Assembly (NCBI RefSeq): GCF_017168255.1
Contig: NZ_JABFAP010000001.1
Coordinates: forward strand, 1,103,342-1,167,341
Length of the DNA stretch: 64,000 nt
Source: Agrococcus sp. KRD186
Lineage (GTDB): Bacteria > Actinomycetota > Actinomycetes > Actinomycetales > Microbacteriaceae
Reading direction: 5' to 3'
Shown: positions 45,039 through 56,341 of the stretch, in pieces
Layout: each line of letters begins with the position of its first letter
Numbering within the stretch: the first letter of the stretch is position 1
The notes under the pieces: model-generated
The model's input: the letters and a program-made list of their open reading frames with translations, nothing else
Told to the model about the DNA's origin: nothing
Databases searched by the model: none
Translations under genes and position numbers: made by a program

Positions 45039-46132
45039 CAGAGGTGGAAGCGGTCGCGCATCTTCGCGAACAGGCCCTGCTTGAACTGCGCCAGCTGCGG
45101 CTCGGGCGCGCGGGTGCGCTCCTTCAGCTCGCGCAGCAGCTCCTCGGTGCGCCGGTCGGTCTTGGTCGGCGTCACCACCTGCACCCCGAGCTTGAGATCG
45201 CCCCGGCCCGCGCCGCGCAGGCGGGTCACCCCGCGGTCGCCGACGGTGATGACGTCGCCCGACTGGATGCCCTGGCGCACCTCGACGTCGACCGGGCCGT
45301 CGATGCCCTCGAACCTCGCGCGGGTGCCGAGCGCCGCATCCGGCATCGACACCTCGAGGGTGCCGAGCAGGTCGTCGCCGTCGCGGCTGAAGACGTCGTG
45401 GTGGCGCACGTTGATCTCGAGGTAGAGGGTGCCTGCGGGGCCGCCGCCCTCGCCCACCTCGCCCTGACCGGGCAGCTGGATGCGCAGGCCCGTGTCGACG
45501 CCGGCGGGGATGTCGATCGGGATGGTGCGCTCGGCACGCACGCGGCCGTGGCCGGCGCAGGTGTGGCACGGCTGCGGGATGACGGTGCCGAAGCCCTGGC
45601 AGATCGTGCACGGCTGGTTGGTGACGACGTTGCCGAGCAGCGAGCGCACCTGCCGCTGCACGTGGCCGGAGCCGCCGCACTGGGTGCAGCGCTCGGGGCT
45701 GGTGCCGGGCGCGGTGGCGGCGCCGTCGCAGGTCTCGCACAGCACGGCGGTCTGCACGCGCAGCTCGCGGTGCACGCCGAAGACCACGTCGGCCAGGTCG
45801 AGGTCGACGCGCAGCAGGCTGTCCTGCCCCTGCTGCCGGCGCGAGCGCGGGCCGCTCGAGCGCCCCCCGCCGAAGAACTGCTCGAAGATGTCGCCGAAGC
45901 CGAAGCCGCCCGCGCCGCCCATGCCCGGCATCGGGCCGCGGTCGTACTCCGCGCGCGACTGCGCGTCGCCCAGCACGTCGTAGGCGTGCGTGACGTCCTT
46001 GAACTTCTCCGCCGCATCCGCACTCGGATTCACATCCGGGTGCAGCTGGCGGGCCAGCCTGCGGTAGGCCTTCTTGATCTCGTCCTGGCCGGCGTCGCGC
46101 GCGACGCCGAGGGTCTCGTAGTGGTCTGTCAC
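45038..46132 (-). CDS. dnaJ: Chaperone DnaJ (Hsp40)
   Basis: Co-chaperone delivering clients to DnaK. The J domain carries HPD at 31-33; a G/M/F-rich linker ([20 protein letters not shown]) follows. The zinc region has four Cys-x2-Cys repeats (CETCDG, CTQCGG, CTICQG, CHTCAG). The length is 364 aa. The GTG start follows the hrcA TGA without a gap. This hrcA-linked copy matches the DnaJ2 type of actinobacteria, separate from the dnaK-grpE-linked copy. Confidence 0.95.
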   Translation of the reverse strand: MTDHYETLGVARDAGQDEIKKAYRRLARQLHPDVNPSADAAEKFKDVTHAYDVLGDAQSRAEYDRGPMPGMGGAGGFGFGDIFEQFFGGGRSSGPRSRRQQGQDSLLRVDLDLADVVFGVHRELRVQTAVLCETCDGAATAPGTSPERCTQCGGSGHVQRQVRSLLGNVVTNQPCTICQGFGTVIPQPCHTCAGHGRVRAERTIPIDIPAGVDTGLRIQLPGQGEVGEGGGPAGTLYLEINVRHHDVFSRDGDDLLGTLEVSMPDAALGTRARFEGIDGPVDVEVRQGIQSGDVITVGDRGVTRLRGAGRGDLKLGVQVVTPTKTDRRTEELLRELKERTRAPEPQLAQFKQGLFAKMRDRFHL

Positions 46133-47146
46133 TCAGTCCTCGCTCAGCAGCCGCGTCAGGTAGCGCGCAACTGCGCGCACCGCGGCCATGTTCCCTGCGT
46201 AATCCATCCTGGTCGGCCCGAGGACGCCCACGTGGCCCTCGATGCCGTCGGTGCTGTAGGTGGAGGCGACGACGGACGCCTCCCCCAGCGCTCCGGTGAG
46301 CTCGCGCCCGATGCGGGTCGCGACCTCGCCCTCAGCGCCCATCTCGTCGAAGAGCCGCAGCAGCGTCACCTGCTCCTCGATGGCGTCGAGCACCGGGGTG
46401 ACCGTGCCGTGGAAGTCGCGCTCCTCGCGCACCAGGTGCGAGGCGCCGGCCATCACGATGCGGTCGCCGCCGCCGGTCTGCAGCATCTCGGTGAGCGCCT
46501 GCGCGACGGCGGCGGTCGCGGCCTTCAAGGACATGGGGGCGGATGCGGCTGCGCCGGCAAGGCGCTGGACGGCCTCGGCCGGCGAGTGCTCGGCGACCTG
46601 CTCGGTGAACGCCCGCCCGAGGGCGTTCGCCTCGTCGGGCTCGATGCGCTGCTGCGCGTCGACCACCCGCTGCTCGACCCTGCCGGAGTCGAGGATGAGC
46701 ACCGCCAGCAGCTTGTGCTCGACGACGGCGACGAGCTCGACGCGCCGCACGAGCGTGTGGCGGCGGATCGGCACCTGCACGAGCGCCACCTGGTTGGTCA
46801 GCTGCGAGAGCAGCCGCGCGGTGCGGTCGAGCACGTCGGCGCGGTCGACCGCCTCGTCGAGGAAGCGGGTGATGCCGACGCGCTGCGCGTGCGTGAGCGG
46901 CTGCATGCGCTGCAGCCGGTCGACGAACACCCGGTAGCCCTTGTCGGTGGGCACCCGCCCGGAGGAGGTGTGCGGAGCGACGATCAGCTCCTCCTCCTCC
47001 AGCAGCGCCATGTCGCCGCGGATGGTGGCGGCGGAGACGCCGAAGGCATGGCGCTCGACGATGGACTTCGAGCCGACCGGCTCGCGCATCGCCACGTAGT
47101 CCTGCACGATCGCGCGGAGGACCTCGAGGCCGCGATCCGAGACCAT
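46133..47146 (-). CDS. hrcA: Heat-inducible repressor HrcA
   Basis: A 337-aa repressor of class I heat-shock genes that binds CIRCE. The N-terminal winged HTH has [23 protein letters not shown] (about 25-47) and [19 protein letters not shown] 47146 follows GAGGAGC. A CIRCE element overlaps its promoter, so it represses itself and the whole downstream series to era. Confidence 0.95.
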   Translation of the reverse strand: MVSDRGLEVLRAIVQDYVAMREPVGSKSIVERHAFGVSAATIRGDMALLEEEELIVAPHTSSGRVPTDKGYRVFVDRLQRMQPLTHAQRVGITRFLDEAVDRADVLDRTARLLSQLTNQVALVQVPIRRHTLVRRVELVAVVEHKLLAVLILDSGRVEQRVVDAQQRIEPDEANALGRAFTEQVAEHSPAEAVQRLAGAAASAPMSLKAATAAVAQALTEMLQTGGGDRIVMAGASHLVREERDFHGTVTPVLDAIEEQVTLLRLFDEMGAEGEVATRIGRELTGALGEASVVASTYSTDGIEGHVGVLGPTRMDYAGNMAAVRAVARYLTRLLSED

Positions 47147-47188
47147 CCGCGCTCCTCTCCGCTGCGGGCGGCGGCGCTTCGCCGTGCC

Positions 47189-47215
47189 CTGGCACTCTCG
47201 ACTGCTGACTGCCAA
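47189..47215. promoter_or_regulatory. CIRCE operator
   Basis: Minus strand TTGGCAGTC-N9-GAGTGCCAG, matching the CIRCE consensus TTGGCACTC-N9-GAGTGCCAA at 16 of 18 arm positions. It lies 43 bp before the hrcA ATG and directly follows the -10 box, where bound HrcA blocks transcription. Confidence 0.88.
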
Positions 47216-47220
47216 TCCTA
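47215..47220 (-). promoter_or_regulatory. -10 box of the hrcA promoter
   Basis: TAGGAT on the minus strand, touching the upstream end of the CIRCE element; RNA would start inside CIRCE. Confidence 0.5.
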
Positions 47221-47327
47221 TCGCGACCCGCACCGCTCGCATCCGGCGTTCAGCCGGGAGGGCGCACAATGGGCGCAGTGGGACCGTCCCCGGCGGCTCC
47301 GCGATCACCACCCACGAAAGGCAAGCC

Positions 47328-48323
47328 ATGTCCGATCCCAATGCGCCCCGTCCCGAGGAGCACGATCCCGCAGCGCGGCAGCCCGTCGATCCGGCGCAGC
47401 CGATCCACCCGTCGGAGCCTGCCGACCCCGCGCAGCCTGTGGACGGCGAGCAGCCTGTCGACGGCTTCGCGGTGACGCACGAGCAGCACGCGGCGCCCAG
47501 CGCGCCCGCCGCTCCCAGCGCGCCCGCTGTCGGCGAGCCCGCGCAGTCGTTCTCCTCCCCTGCCGGCGACCCGGCTCAGGCCCCCGGCCAGCCCGCCTTC
47601 GGGCAGCCTGCCGCCGGCGGCCAGGAGTGGCAGCACGGGCAGCAGCAGCCGGGCCACGACCCGAGTGCTCCCGGCTTCGGTCAGCCCCAGCAGGGTCAGC
47701 CCGGCGGCGCGCCCAGCGCACCGCAGTACGGCTCGTCCAGCGCGCCGCAGTACGGGCAGCCCGGTCAGGCTGGGCAGCCGGCCTACGGCCAGCCGGGTCA
47801 GGCCGGCCAGCAGCCGCCGTACAGCCAGCCCGGTCAGCCGGGCCAGCCGGGCCAGCCGCAGTACGGCGCACCCGGTCAGTCCCAGTACGGCGCACCCGGT
47901 CAGCCGCAGTATGGCGCACCCGGTCAGCCGCAGTACGCGGCCGCAGCACCCATGTCGCCGGTCGACGAGAAGAACGCCGGCATGTGGGGCCACCTCTCGG
48001 GCCTCTCGACCATCGTCACGGGTGGCTTCGGCGGCTGGATCGGCCCGCTGATCGTCTACATGATCTACAAGGACCGCAGCGCGTTCGCCAAGCAGGAGGC
48101 GAAGGAGGCGCTCAACTTCGGCATCTTCATGACGATCCTGGCGCTCGGCATCACGATCATCGGCACGATCCTGACCGCGGTCAGCTTCGGCCTGCTGTTC
48201 TTCATCCCGTCGCTGTGGTGGGTCCCCGGTCTCCTGCAGGTGATCTTCTCGATCATCGGTGCCATGCGCGTCAACAACGGCGGCTCGTACCGCTACCCGT
48301 TCAACTGGCGCATGATCAAGTAG
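47328..48323 (+). CDS. DUF4870 membrane protein with Pro/Gln-rich tail
   Basis: A 331-aa protein. Residues 1-215 are low-complexity, rich in Pro, Gln, Gly and Ala, with repeats such as QYGAPGQP. The C-terminal 115 residues form the DUF4870 domain with about three hydrophobic segments, starting [18 protein letters not shown] and ending [14 protein letters not shown]. Function unknown. AAAGG lies 6 nt before the ATG. Convergent with hemW, 9 bp apart. Confidence 0.87.
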   Translation: MSDPNAPRPEEHDPAARQPVDPAQPIHPSEPADPAQPVDGEQPVDGFAVTHEQHAAPSAPAAPSAPAVGEPAQSFSSPAGDPAQAPGQPAFGQPAAGGQEWQHGQQQPGHDPSAPGFGQPQQGQPGGAPSAPQYGSSSAPQYGQPGQAGQPAYGQPGQAGQQPPYSQPGQPGQPGQPQYGAPGQSQYGAPGQPQYGAPGQPQYAAAAPMSPVDEKNAGMWGHLSGLSTIVTGGFGGWIGPLIVYMIYKDRSAFAKQEAKEALNFGIFMTILALGITIIGTILTAVSFGLLFFIPSLWWVPGLLQVIFSIIGAMRVNNGGSYRYPFNWRMIK

Positions 48324-48332
48324 GCGAGCGGC

Positions 48333-49538
48333 TCAGGGCAGCAGCTGCCGCACCACCGCGTCGGCCAGGAGCCGCCCTCGCAGCGTCGGGATCACCCGGC
48401 CGGCGAGGGCGGCTCGTCCGTCCACCAGGCCATCGGCGACCAGGCCCGCGACGGCCTTGCGGCCCTCTGGCTCCAGCACGTCGATCGGCAGCCCCTCGGC
48501 GATGCGCGACTCCAGCAGCACGCGCTCGACGCGTCGTGTCTCGTCGTCGAGCACCTCGCGCGCGAGCGCGGGTGAGGCGCCGGCGAGCAGCCGGTCGCGG
48601 TAGGCGGCGGGGTGCTTGACGTTCCACCAGCGCACGCCGCCGACATGGCTGTGCGCGCCGGGGCCGAAGCCCCACCAGTCGTAGCCGCGCCAATAGGCGA
48701 GGTTGTGCCGGGCGACCTGCTCGCCCCGTGCCCAGTTGGAGATCTCGTACCAGGTGTAGCCCGCGTCGCCGAGCGTCGCATCCGCCGCCTCGTACATGGC
48801 GGCCTGCAGGTCGTCGTCGGGGGCGACGAGCTCACCCCGCCGGATGCGGCGGGCGAGCGCGGTGCCCTCCTCGACGATCAGCGCGTAGGCGGAGACGTGA
48901 TCGGGCGCCATCGCGAGCGCGGCGTCGAGCGAGCGCTGCCAGTCGTCGAGCGTCTCGCCGGGCGCGCCGTAGATCAGGTCGAGGCTCACCTCGAGCCCAG
49001 CATCCCGCGCCCAGTCGACGACCTGCGGCACGCGGGCGGGATCGTGCGTGCGATCCAGGGCGGCGAGCACGTGCGGCACCGCCGACTGCATGCCGAAGGA
49101 GACGCGCGTGACACCGCCGGCCTTGAGCTGTCGCAGGCCGGCCGCGTCGATCGAGTCTGGATTGGCCTCGGTGGTGACCTCCGCGCCCTCGGCCAGGCCG
49201 AACGCATCCGTCACCCCTTCGAGCATCGCGACGAGGTCGCCGGCGGGCAGCAGCGTGGGCGTGCCGCCGCCGAAGAAGACCGTCTGCATCGGGCGCAGGG
49301 GCCCGAGCTCCCCCAGCACCGTGCGGGCGAGCGCGATCTCCTTCGCGACGTCGCCCGGGTAGCCGGCCCTCGTCGCGCCGCGCAGCTCATCGGCCGTGTA
49401 GGTGTTGAAGTCGCAGTAGCCGCAGCGCACCGAGCAGAACGGCACGTGGATGTAGGCGCCGAAGGGCGCGTCGGCCGCGGTGCCGGCGGGCATCGCACCG
49501 TCGGCCGGTGCGGGCTCGCCCTCAGGCAGGCGTCCCAC
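48333..49538 (-). CDS. hemW: Radical SAM heme chaperone HemW
   Basis: A 401-aa radical SAM protein of the HemW (formerly HemN-like) family, which handles heme rather than oxidising coproporphyrinogen. The iron-sulfur motif is PFCSVRCGYCDFNTYT (Cys-x3-Cys-x2-Cys), followed by FFGGGTPTLL. The conserved PGAHSHVGGVRWWNVKHP is in the second half. GTG 49538, 2 bp after the DUF1990 stop, is the likely start; ATG 49493 is another choice. Confidence 0.9.
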   Translation of the reverse strand: MGRLPEGEPAPADGAMPAGTAADAPFGAYIHVPFCSVRCGYCDFNTYTADELRGATRAGYPGDVAKEIALARTVLGELGPLRPMQTVFFGGGTPTLLPAGDLVAMLEGVTDAFGLAEGAEVTTEANPDSIDAAGLRQLKAGGVTRVSFGMQSAVPHVLAALDRTHDPARVPQVVDWARDAGLEVSLDLIYGAPGETLDDWQRSLDAALAMAPDHVSAYALIVEEGTALARRIRRGELVAPDDDLQAAMYEAADATLGDAGYTWYEISNWARGEQVARHNLAYWRGYDWWGFGPGAHSHVGGVRWWNVKHPAAYRDRLLAGASPALAREVLDDETRRVERVLLESRIAEGLPIDVLEPEGRKAVAGLVADGLVDGRAALAGRVIPTLRGRLLADAVVRQLLP

Positions 49539-49540
49539 GG

Positions 49541-50179
49541 TCAGCGCACGTCGATCGACCGCAGCACATCCATGTAGCGGTCGTGGTACTTCGCACGGGT
49601 GGCCTTGGCCGCCGGTGCGCCCAGCTTGACCCACCACTTGGCGTTGCGCACGATGGCGCGGAAGTGCAGGAAGACGGTCTCGTCCTCGACGATCTCGATC
49701 GTGAAGCGCTCCTCGCCGGCCTCCGGATGGCCCTCGAGGGTGCCGAGGATGACACCGTGGCTCGACGCCTCATCCTCCACCGCGATGACGCGCATGGGGG
49801 CGTGGATCTGCAGCCCCAGCAGGCTGATGCGCTGATCGACCGAGTCGCCCGGCTGCAGGAACGGCTCGCCGTCAGGGCCGAAGTCCTGCTGCGGCTCGAT
49901 GCTGGCGGCGCGGGTGGCCTCGTCGCCGTCGAAGCCGACCGGGCGGTAGACGGTGCCCTCCTCGGTGCCGACCACGTCGACCTCGATGCCGGCGAGCCGC
50001 TGGATCTTCCAGGTGCGCAGCGCCGCGACCGCCGCGTCGTAGCGCGGCCGCCCGTGGCCGATGCGGCTGCGCAGCTGCACCACCTCGAAGCCCTTGGGCG
50101 GGAAGCGGTGGAAGTCGAAGTGGGCGGTGGCGCCGACCGAGCCGTAATTGGTCGCGCGGTCGCGGATGGGTGTGCTCAC
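49541..50179 (-). CDS. DUF1990 protein
   Basis: A 212-aa protein of the DUF1990 family (START/SRPBCC-like fold). Signature: NYGSVGATAHFDFH near the N-terminus and FTIEIVEDETVFLHFRAI near the end. Function unknown. GTG 50179 is 13 bp after lepA, and the gene is followed immediately by hemW, a frequent trio in Microbacteriaceae as far as I recall. Confidence 0.85.
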   Translation of the reverse strand: MSTPIRDRATNYGSVGATAHFDFHRFPPKGFEVVQLRSRIGHGRPRYDAAVAALRTWKIQRLAGIEVDVVGTEEGTVYRPVGFDGDEATRAASIEPQQDFGPDGEPFLQPGDSVDQRISLLGLQIHAPMRVIAVEDEASSHGVILGTLEGHPEAGEERFTIEIVEDETVFLHFRAIVRNAKWWVKLGAPAAKATRAKYHDRYMDVLRSIDVR

Positions 50180-50192
50180 GATGCCGTCCTCG

Positions 50193-52043
<1,851 letters not shown>

Positions 52044-52133
52044 GGGTCCTTCTCGTCTGGGAGGCGTACGCTCGGCCGCCGGAGTGGGCGGTGCGAAAAG
52101 GCCATTCTTCCACAGCGGATGCGTCGGCTCGCG

Positions 52134-52163
52134 TTGCGAGCGCCGCCCGCCCGCTGATAGCAT
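52134..52163 (+). promoter_or_regulatory. rpsT promoter
   Basis: TTGCGA (52134-52139) and TAGCAT (52158-52163) with an 18-bp spacer form the best -35/-10 pair in the window. RNA would begin near 52170, leaving a leader of about 105 nt in which S20 autoregulation is possible. Confidence 0.55.
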
Positions 52164-52274
52164 CATTCGTTGGCTTCCCCTGTTCCTGCGCGTCCGTCGT
52201 GCGGGACCGGGTCGCGGCGGGCTCGCTCGAGCGCAAGCCGCCGCCACATCACGTTTCAACCAAGACAGGACACC

Positions 52275-52535
52275 ATGGCGAACATCAAGTCGCAGATCAA
52301 GCGCATTCTGACGAACCAGAAGGCCACCGACCGCAACCGCGCGCTGAAGAGCGAGCTCCGCACCGCTGTGCGCGAGGCCAACAAGGCCATCGCGGCCGGC
52401 GACAAGGACGCCGCACAGGCGAAGGTCACCGTTGCCACGCGCAAGCTCGACAAGGCTGTGTCGAAGGGTGTCATCCACAAGAACCAGGCGGCGAACCGCA
52501 AGTCGTCGATCGCCAAGCAGGTCGCAGCGCTCTGA
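52275..52535 (+). CDS. rpsT: 30S ribosomal protein S20
   Basis: An 86-aa basic protein that binds 16S rRNA. Standard sequence [20 protein letters not shown] at the N-terminus and [17 protein letters not shown] at the C-terminus. AGGA precedes the ATG. It is divergent from lepA, as in most actinobacteria, and followed by a terminator. Confidence 0.97.
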   Translation: MANIKSQIKRILTNQKATDRNRALKSELRTAVREANKAIAAGDKDAAQAKVTVATRKLDKAVSKGVIHKNQAANRKSSIAKQVAAL

Positions 52536-52567
52536 GCTGAGCCGCACGCGGCCCAGCCGCATGCTCG

Positions 52568-52594
52568 AAGAGGGGTCCCGACGGGGCCCCTCTT
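52568..52594 (+). terminator. rpsT terminator
   Basis: A 12-bp stem with one T-G pair (52568-52579 with 52583-52594) and a 3-nt loop; the 3' arm ends in TCTTCTG. Confidence 0.85.
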
Positions 52595-52628
52595 CTGCGT
52601 CTCCGCTGCGCCGCGTCGAGCCGCGATC

Positions 52629-52895
52629 GAGTGGCCGCGTCCGCGCTTGAGTGGCCGCGTCCGCGCTTGAGTGGCCGCTTCCGCGCTTGAGTGGCCGCGT
52701 CCGCGCTTGAGTGGCCGCTTCCGCGCTTGAGTGGCCGCGTCCACGCTTGAGTGGCCGCGTCCGCGCTTGAGTGGCCGCTTCCGCGCTTGAGTGGCCGCGT
52801 CCACGCTTGAGTGGCCGCGTCCGCGCTTGAGTGGCCGCGTCCGCGCTTGAGTGGCCGCTTCCGCGCTTGAGTGGCCGCGTCCGCGCTTGAGTGGC
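52629..52895. repeat. Minisatellite: 13 units of 20 bp plus a partial unit
   Basis: Thirteen head-to-tail units of GAGTGGCCGCGTCCGCGCTT (52629-52888) and a 7-bp remnant. Units differ only at two positions: position 11 is G or T and position 14 is G or A. In order the types are A A B A B C A B C A A B A (A = G/G, B = T/G, C = G/A), so units 4-9 form a 60-bp higher repeat (ABC) twice. The array is flanked by TCGAGTGG on the left and CCACTCGA at 52921-52928. It fills the gap between convergent rpsT and holA. No spacers, so it is not a CRISPR array. Confidence 0.97.
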
Positions 52896-52967
52896 TTCTG
52901 CCTCGCAGGGCCGCAGGCCGCCACTCGATGCTGCGAGCCGACGCGCAGAGCCGCGCGGCCGACGGGC

Positions 52968-53960
52968 TCAGGCCGCGGCGCGGCTCTCGGCCAGCTGACG
53001 CACGAGCCGCTCGACCGCGTGCTGCGGGTCGCGCTCGAAGCCCTTGACGGCGTGGTCGGCGTGCGCGATCGCCTCGATCGCGTCGCACAGCTTCGCGTCG
53101 GTGAAGCCGCGCAGATCCTTGCGGGCGTTGTTCAGCTGCCAGTCCTGCATGCCGAGCTGCCGCGCGACCTGCGGGCCGCTGCCGGTGGCACCGGTGACCT
53201 TCGCCAGCTGGCGGTAGCGCATCGCGAACGCGGCGACGATCGGCACCGGGTCGGCGCCCGTGTGGATGGCCTGCCGCAGCGTGACGAGCGCTCGCGCGAC
53301 ATCACCGGCGATCACGGCGTCGACGACGGCGAAGGCGGTGGTCTCGACCCGGCCGGCGTAATAGGTGCGCACCACCTGCTCGGTGACCGGGCCCTCGGTG
53401 TCGAGCACGACCTGGCGGATGGCGTTGGCGAGCTCTGCGATGTCGGTGTGGAAGGCGTCGACGAGCGCCGCGATCGCGCCCGGGGTCGCTTCGCGCTCGA
53501 GCATGCGCAGCTCGTTGCGGGCGAAGGGCACCATGTCGCCCTTGCCCAGCGGCAGGCAGACGACCTCCAGCGCGCCCGCCGTCGTGCGGATCGCATCGAG
53601 CATCTTCTTGCCGCGCACGGTCGAGCCGTCGTGGCGGATGACGAGGGTGGTGCCGTCGACGGGCTGCTCGAGGTAGCGGAGCACGTCGGCGATGAACGCA
53701 TCCGTCGCCTTGACGCCGTTCGCGACCCGCACCAGGCGCGGCTCGTCGAAGAGCGAGGGGCTCGCGATCAGCTCGAGCGCGCCGTCGCTGTACTGGCCGG
53801 CGTCGAGGTCGCTCACCTCGAGCTCCGGATCCTCCAGCACCAGCAGCGACTTGAGCCGCTGCATGGCGCGGTCGGCGAGGAACGACTCCTTGCCGAACAC
53901 CAGCACGACCGGCGCCGGCGACACCTGCTCCCAGCCGATCTTGGGGATGCTCTGCGCCAT
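52968..53960 (-). CDS. holA: DNA polymerase III delta subunit
   Basis: Clamp-loader subunit that opens the beta clamp. A 330-aa protein with the weakly conserved HolA fold: VVLVFGKESFLADRAMQRLK at the start, LIASPSLFDEPRLVRV in the first domain, and RQLAKV ... GMQDWQLNNARK in the last. ATG 53960 is taken; GTG 53966 is two codons upstream. It is last in comEA-comEC-holA, the usual order. Confidence 0.93.
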   Translation of the reverse strand: MAQSIPKIGWEQVSPAPVVLVFGKESFLADRAMQRLKSLLVLEDPELEVSDLDAGQYSDGALELIASPSLFDEPRLVRVANGVKATDAFIADVLRYLEQPVDGTTLVIRHDGSTVRGKKMLDAIRTTAGALEVVCLPLGKGDMVPFARNELRMLEREATPGAIAALVDAFHTDIAELANAIRQVVLDTEGPVTEQVVRTYYAGRVETTAFAVVDAVIAGDVARALVTLRQAIHTGADPVPIVAAFAMRYRQLAKVTGATGSGPQVARQLGMQDWQLNNARKDLRGFTDAKLCDAIEAIAHADHAVKGFERDPQHAVERLVRQLAESRAAA

Positions 53961-53970
53961 GCGCACCAGC

Positions 53971-56325
53971 CTACGGGGAGCCGCCCACCCCGACCGACCC
54001 TCCCTCCTCCGATGCCGTCCGCTCCGACCACACCCGCACCCCGTCGCCGTCGACGGCGAGGGCGATGATGCCGAGCTCGTCCGTGCGCAGCGGCACGCCG
54101 CCGGCCTCCTGCACGAGCCGCAGGGCCGCATCCGTCGGGTGTCCGTAGTCGTTCTCGCCGACGCCGATGAGCCCGGCGACGGCGCCGACCTCGCGGTACA
54201 GCGCCGGCAGCTGATCGGCCGAGCCGTGATGGGCGACGACCACCACGGCGGCGGGCGGGATGCCGGCGCGCAGCAGCCGCGACTGCGGCTGGGCGCTCAG
54301 GTCGCCGAGCACGATGAGCTCGAGCATGCCCTCGCGAGCGCCCGGAGCGGGAGCCGTGCCCCCGCCCCCGCCGTCGTCGGGCAGGTCGATGCTGACGGCG
54401 ACGCTCGCATCGTTGCCGGGCTCGTGCTCGCCCACCGGCCAGAGCGCCTCGACGCGGATGCCGCCCACCTGCCACGCGTCGCCGCGCCGCGCCTCCTGCG
54501 TCGCCGCACCCCCGGCCGCGAGCGCCTCGACCACCGGCAGCGCCCGCTCATCGAGCGGTCCGTGCACGACCAGCCCCACGCGACCGGCCAGCGCCGACGA
54601 GCCGCCGGCGTGGTCGAGGTCGAAGTGCGTCAGCACGAGCAGGTCGATGCGCTCGACGCCCAGCGTGCGCAGGCAGCCGTCGATTCGCGCGGGATCGGGC
54701 CCGGCGTCGACGAGCACGACCGCGCCCTCGTGCCGCACGAGCGTGGCGCTCCCCTGCCCGACGTCGCACTGCGCGATGCGCCAGTCGGCGAGCGTGCCCA
54801 GTCGGATGCTCGGCCACGCGGCGCCGAGGCCGACCACGAGTCCGAGCACCAGTGCGGCGGCGATCCCGCGCGCGAGCCGGCGCCGGGCGTGGGCGATCGT
54901 GACGAGCGCGAGCATGGCGGATGCGGCGATGACGCCCCAGGGCGCGACCGGCCAGGGCACCTGGGCGGCAGGGAGCTGCTGGGAGACCATCGCGACCTCG
55001 GCGATCCACGCGGCCGGCAGCCACGCGACCCAGGCGAGCCCGATCGCGACCGCCGGAGCGAGCGGCGACGCCAGGCACGCGACCAGTCCCACCACGGTCA
55101 CGAGCGGCGCGGCGGGACCCGCCAGCAGATTCGCGAGCACCGAGACGAGGCTCACGCGCGCGTCGAGCGCGACGAGCACCGGCAGGCACCACAGCTGCGC
55201 GGCGACCGGCACGGCGATGAGCGCGGCGATCGGCGTCGGCAGCCAGCGCGAGAGCACGGTCGTGATCGGCCTGCCGTGCACGATGAGCCCGCAGGTGGCG
55301 AGCGCCGAGAGCGCGAAGCCGACGCTGGTGGCCATGTGCGGCTGCAGGGCGAGCACCACCAGCACCGCGAGCGACAGCAGCGCGATCGCGCCAGCCCGGC
55401 GGCCCGTGACGATGCCGAGCAGTCCGATCGAGGCCATGGTGGCCGCCCGTACGACGGAGGGCTCTGGCGTGACGAGCACCACGAACGCCGCCAGCGCCGC
55501 GGCCGCCGCACCGACGCGCACGGCCCGCCTCGCGCCGAGCGCTGCCGCGGCCTGGAACGCGATGCCGACCACGATGACGCAGTTCGCGCCGGAGACGGCG
55601 GTGAGGTGCGAGAGGCCGGTGTCGAGCATCGCGGTGCGCAGCATCGGGCTCACCCGTCGCTCGTCGCCGATCGCCAGTCCCGGCAGCAGCTCGCCGCCCA
55701 CCCCCGGCAGCTGCGCCGAGGCCCGCAGCAGCCCGTCGCGCAGCGGCGCCGCCCACGACGCCCACGCCTGCGGCTGCGCCACCTCGAGCTCGGTGCAGGC
55801 GAGCAGCCAGCGCGAGCCGTCGAGCCACGCGTCGCACGACCCGGATGCGGTGCCGCCGATGGTGAGGGACGCATCCGTCACCCGCAGCAGCATCGCGCTG
55901 CGCAGCAGGCCGCGCCCGTCGCAACCGGTGACCAGCACCTCGGTGGGCGCGGCCTGCCCGAGCAGCAGCAGCGTGAGCGAGTCGCATGCCTCGAGGTCGG
56001 TCGCGACGACCGCGTCGGCGCCCGCCAGCAGCGGGCACGCGAGCGCGGCGCCGAATCCGACGGTGCGCAGGGCCGCGACGGTGCGCGGCGCGGTGGCGAC
56101 GAGGGCGAGCCGCGCACCGAGTGCGCCCGCGGCGCCCGGCCGCACGCCATGGCGCTCCCTGCGGCTCGCTCCGTGCCGTTCCAGCAGGTGTGCCGCGAGC
56201 AGGGCCGCTGCAGCGCTGCCCGCCGCCACGACCGCTGCCACGCCGAGCAGCGCAGCCTGCGAGCTGAGCACCGCCAGCACGGCCCACGCGATCGCGACCG
56301 GCAGCGCGAGCCGCAGATCGCGCAT
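53971..56325 (-). CDS. comEC: ComEC/Rec2 DNA-uptake channel
   Basis: A 784-aa membrane protein with an N-terminal DUF4131 region, the competence domain (GLAIGDERRVSPMLRTAMLDT and HLTAVSGANC), many helices, and a C-terminal metallo-beta-lactamase domain (about 530-770) with LTHFDLDHAGG and VAHHGSADQLP. Proposed to transport and trim single-stranded DNA. No type IV pilus genes are in this window, so competence cannot be claimed. Confidence 0.92.
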   Translation of the reverse strand: MRDLRLALPVAIAWAVLAVLSSQAALLGVAAVVAAGSAAAALLAAHLLERHGASRRERHGVRPGAAGALGARLALVATAPRTVAALRTVGFGAALACPLLAGADAVVATDLEACDSLTLLLLGQAAPTEVLVTGCDGRGLLRSAMLLRVTDASLTIGGTASGSCDAWLDGSRWLLACTELEVAQPQAWASWAAPLRDGLLRASAQLPGVGGELLPGLAIGDERRVSPMLRTAMLDTGLSHLTAVSGANCVIVVGIAFQAAAALGARRAVRVGAAAAALAAFVVLVTPEPSVVRAATMASIGLLGIVTGRRAGAIALLSLAVLVVLALQPHMATSVGFALSALATCGLIVHGRPITTVLSRWLPTPIAALIAVPVAAQLWCLPVLVALDARVSLVSVLANLLAGPAAPLVTVVGLVACLASPLAPAVAIGLAWVAWLPAAWIAEVAMVSQQLPAAQVPWPVAPWGVIAASAMLALVTIAHARRRLARGIAAALVLGLVVGLGAAWPSIRLGTLADWRIAQCDVGQGSATLVRHEGAVVLVDAGPDPARIDGCLRTLGVERIDLLVLTHFDLDHAGGSSALAGRVGLVVHGPLDERALPVVEALAAGGAATQEARRGDAWQVGGIRVEALWPVGEHEPGNDASVAVSIDLPDDGGGGGTAPAPGAREGMLELIVLGDLSAQPQSRLLRAGIPPAAVVVVAHHGSADQLPALYREVGAVAGLIGVGENDYGHPTDAALRLVQEAGGVPLRTDELGIIALAVDGDGVRVWSERTASEEGGSVGVGGSP

Positions 56326-56341
56326 CAGGGATCCTGGTCGA

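Noticed and set aside
52629-52895. CRISPR array
   Set aside because: The 20-bp units are joined head to tail with no unique spacers, and no cas gene is nearby.
52256-53088. Repetitive proteins read through the minisatellite on the minus strand
   Set aside because: The array is open in all minus frames only because its unit has no stop there. The frames overlap rpsT or holA, and no ribosome site or coding bias supports them.
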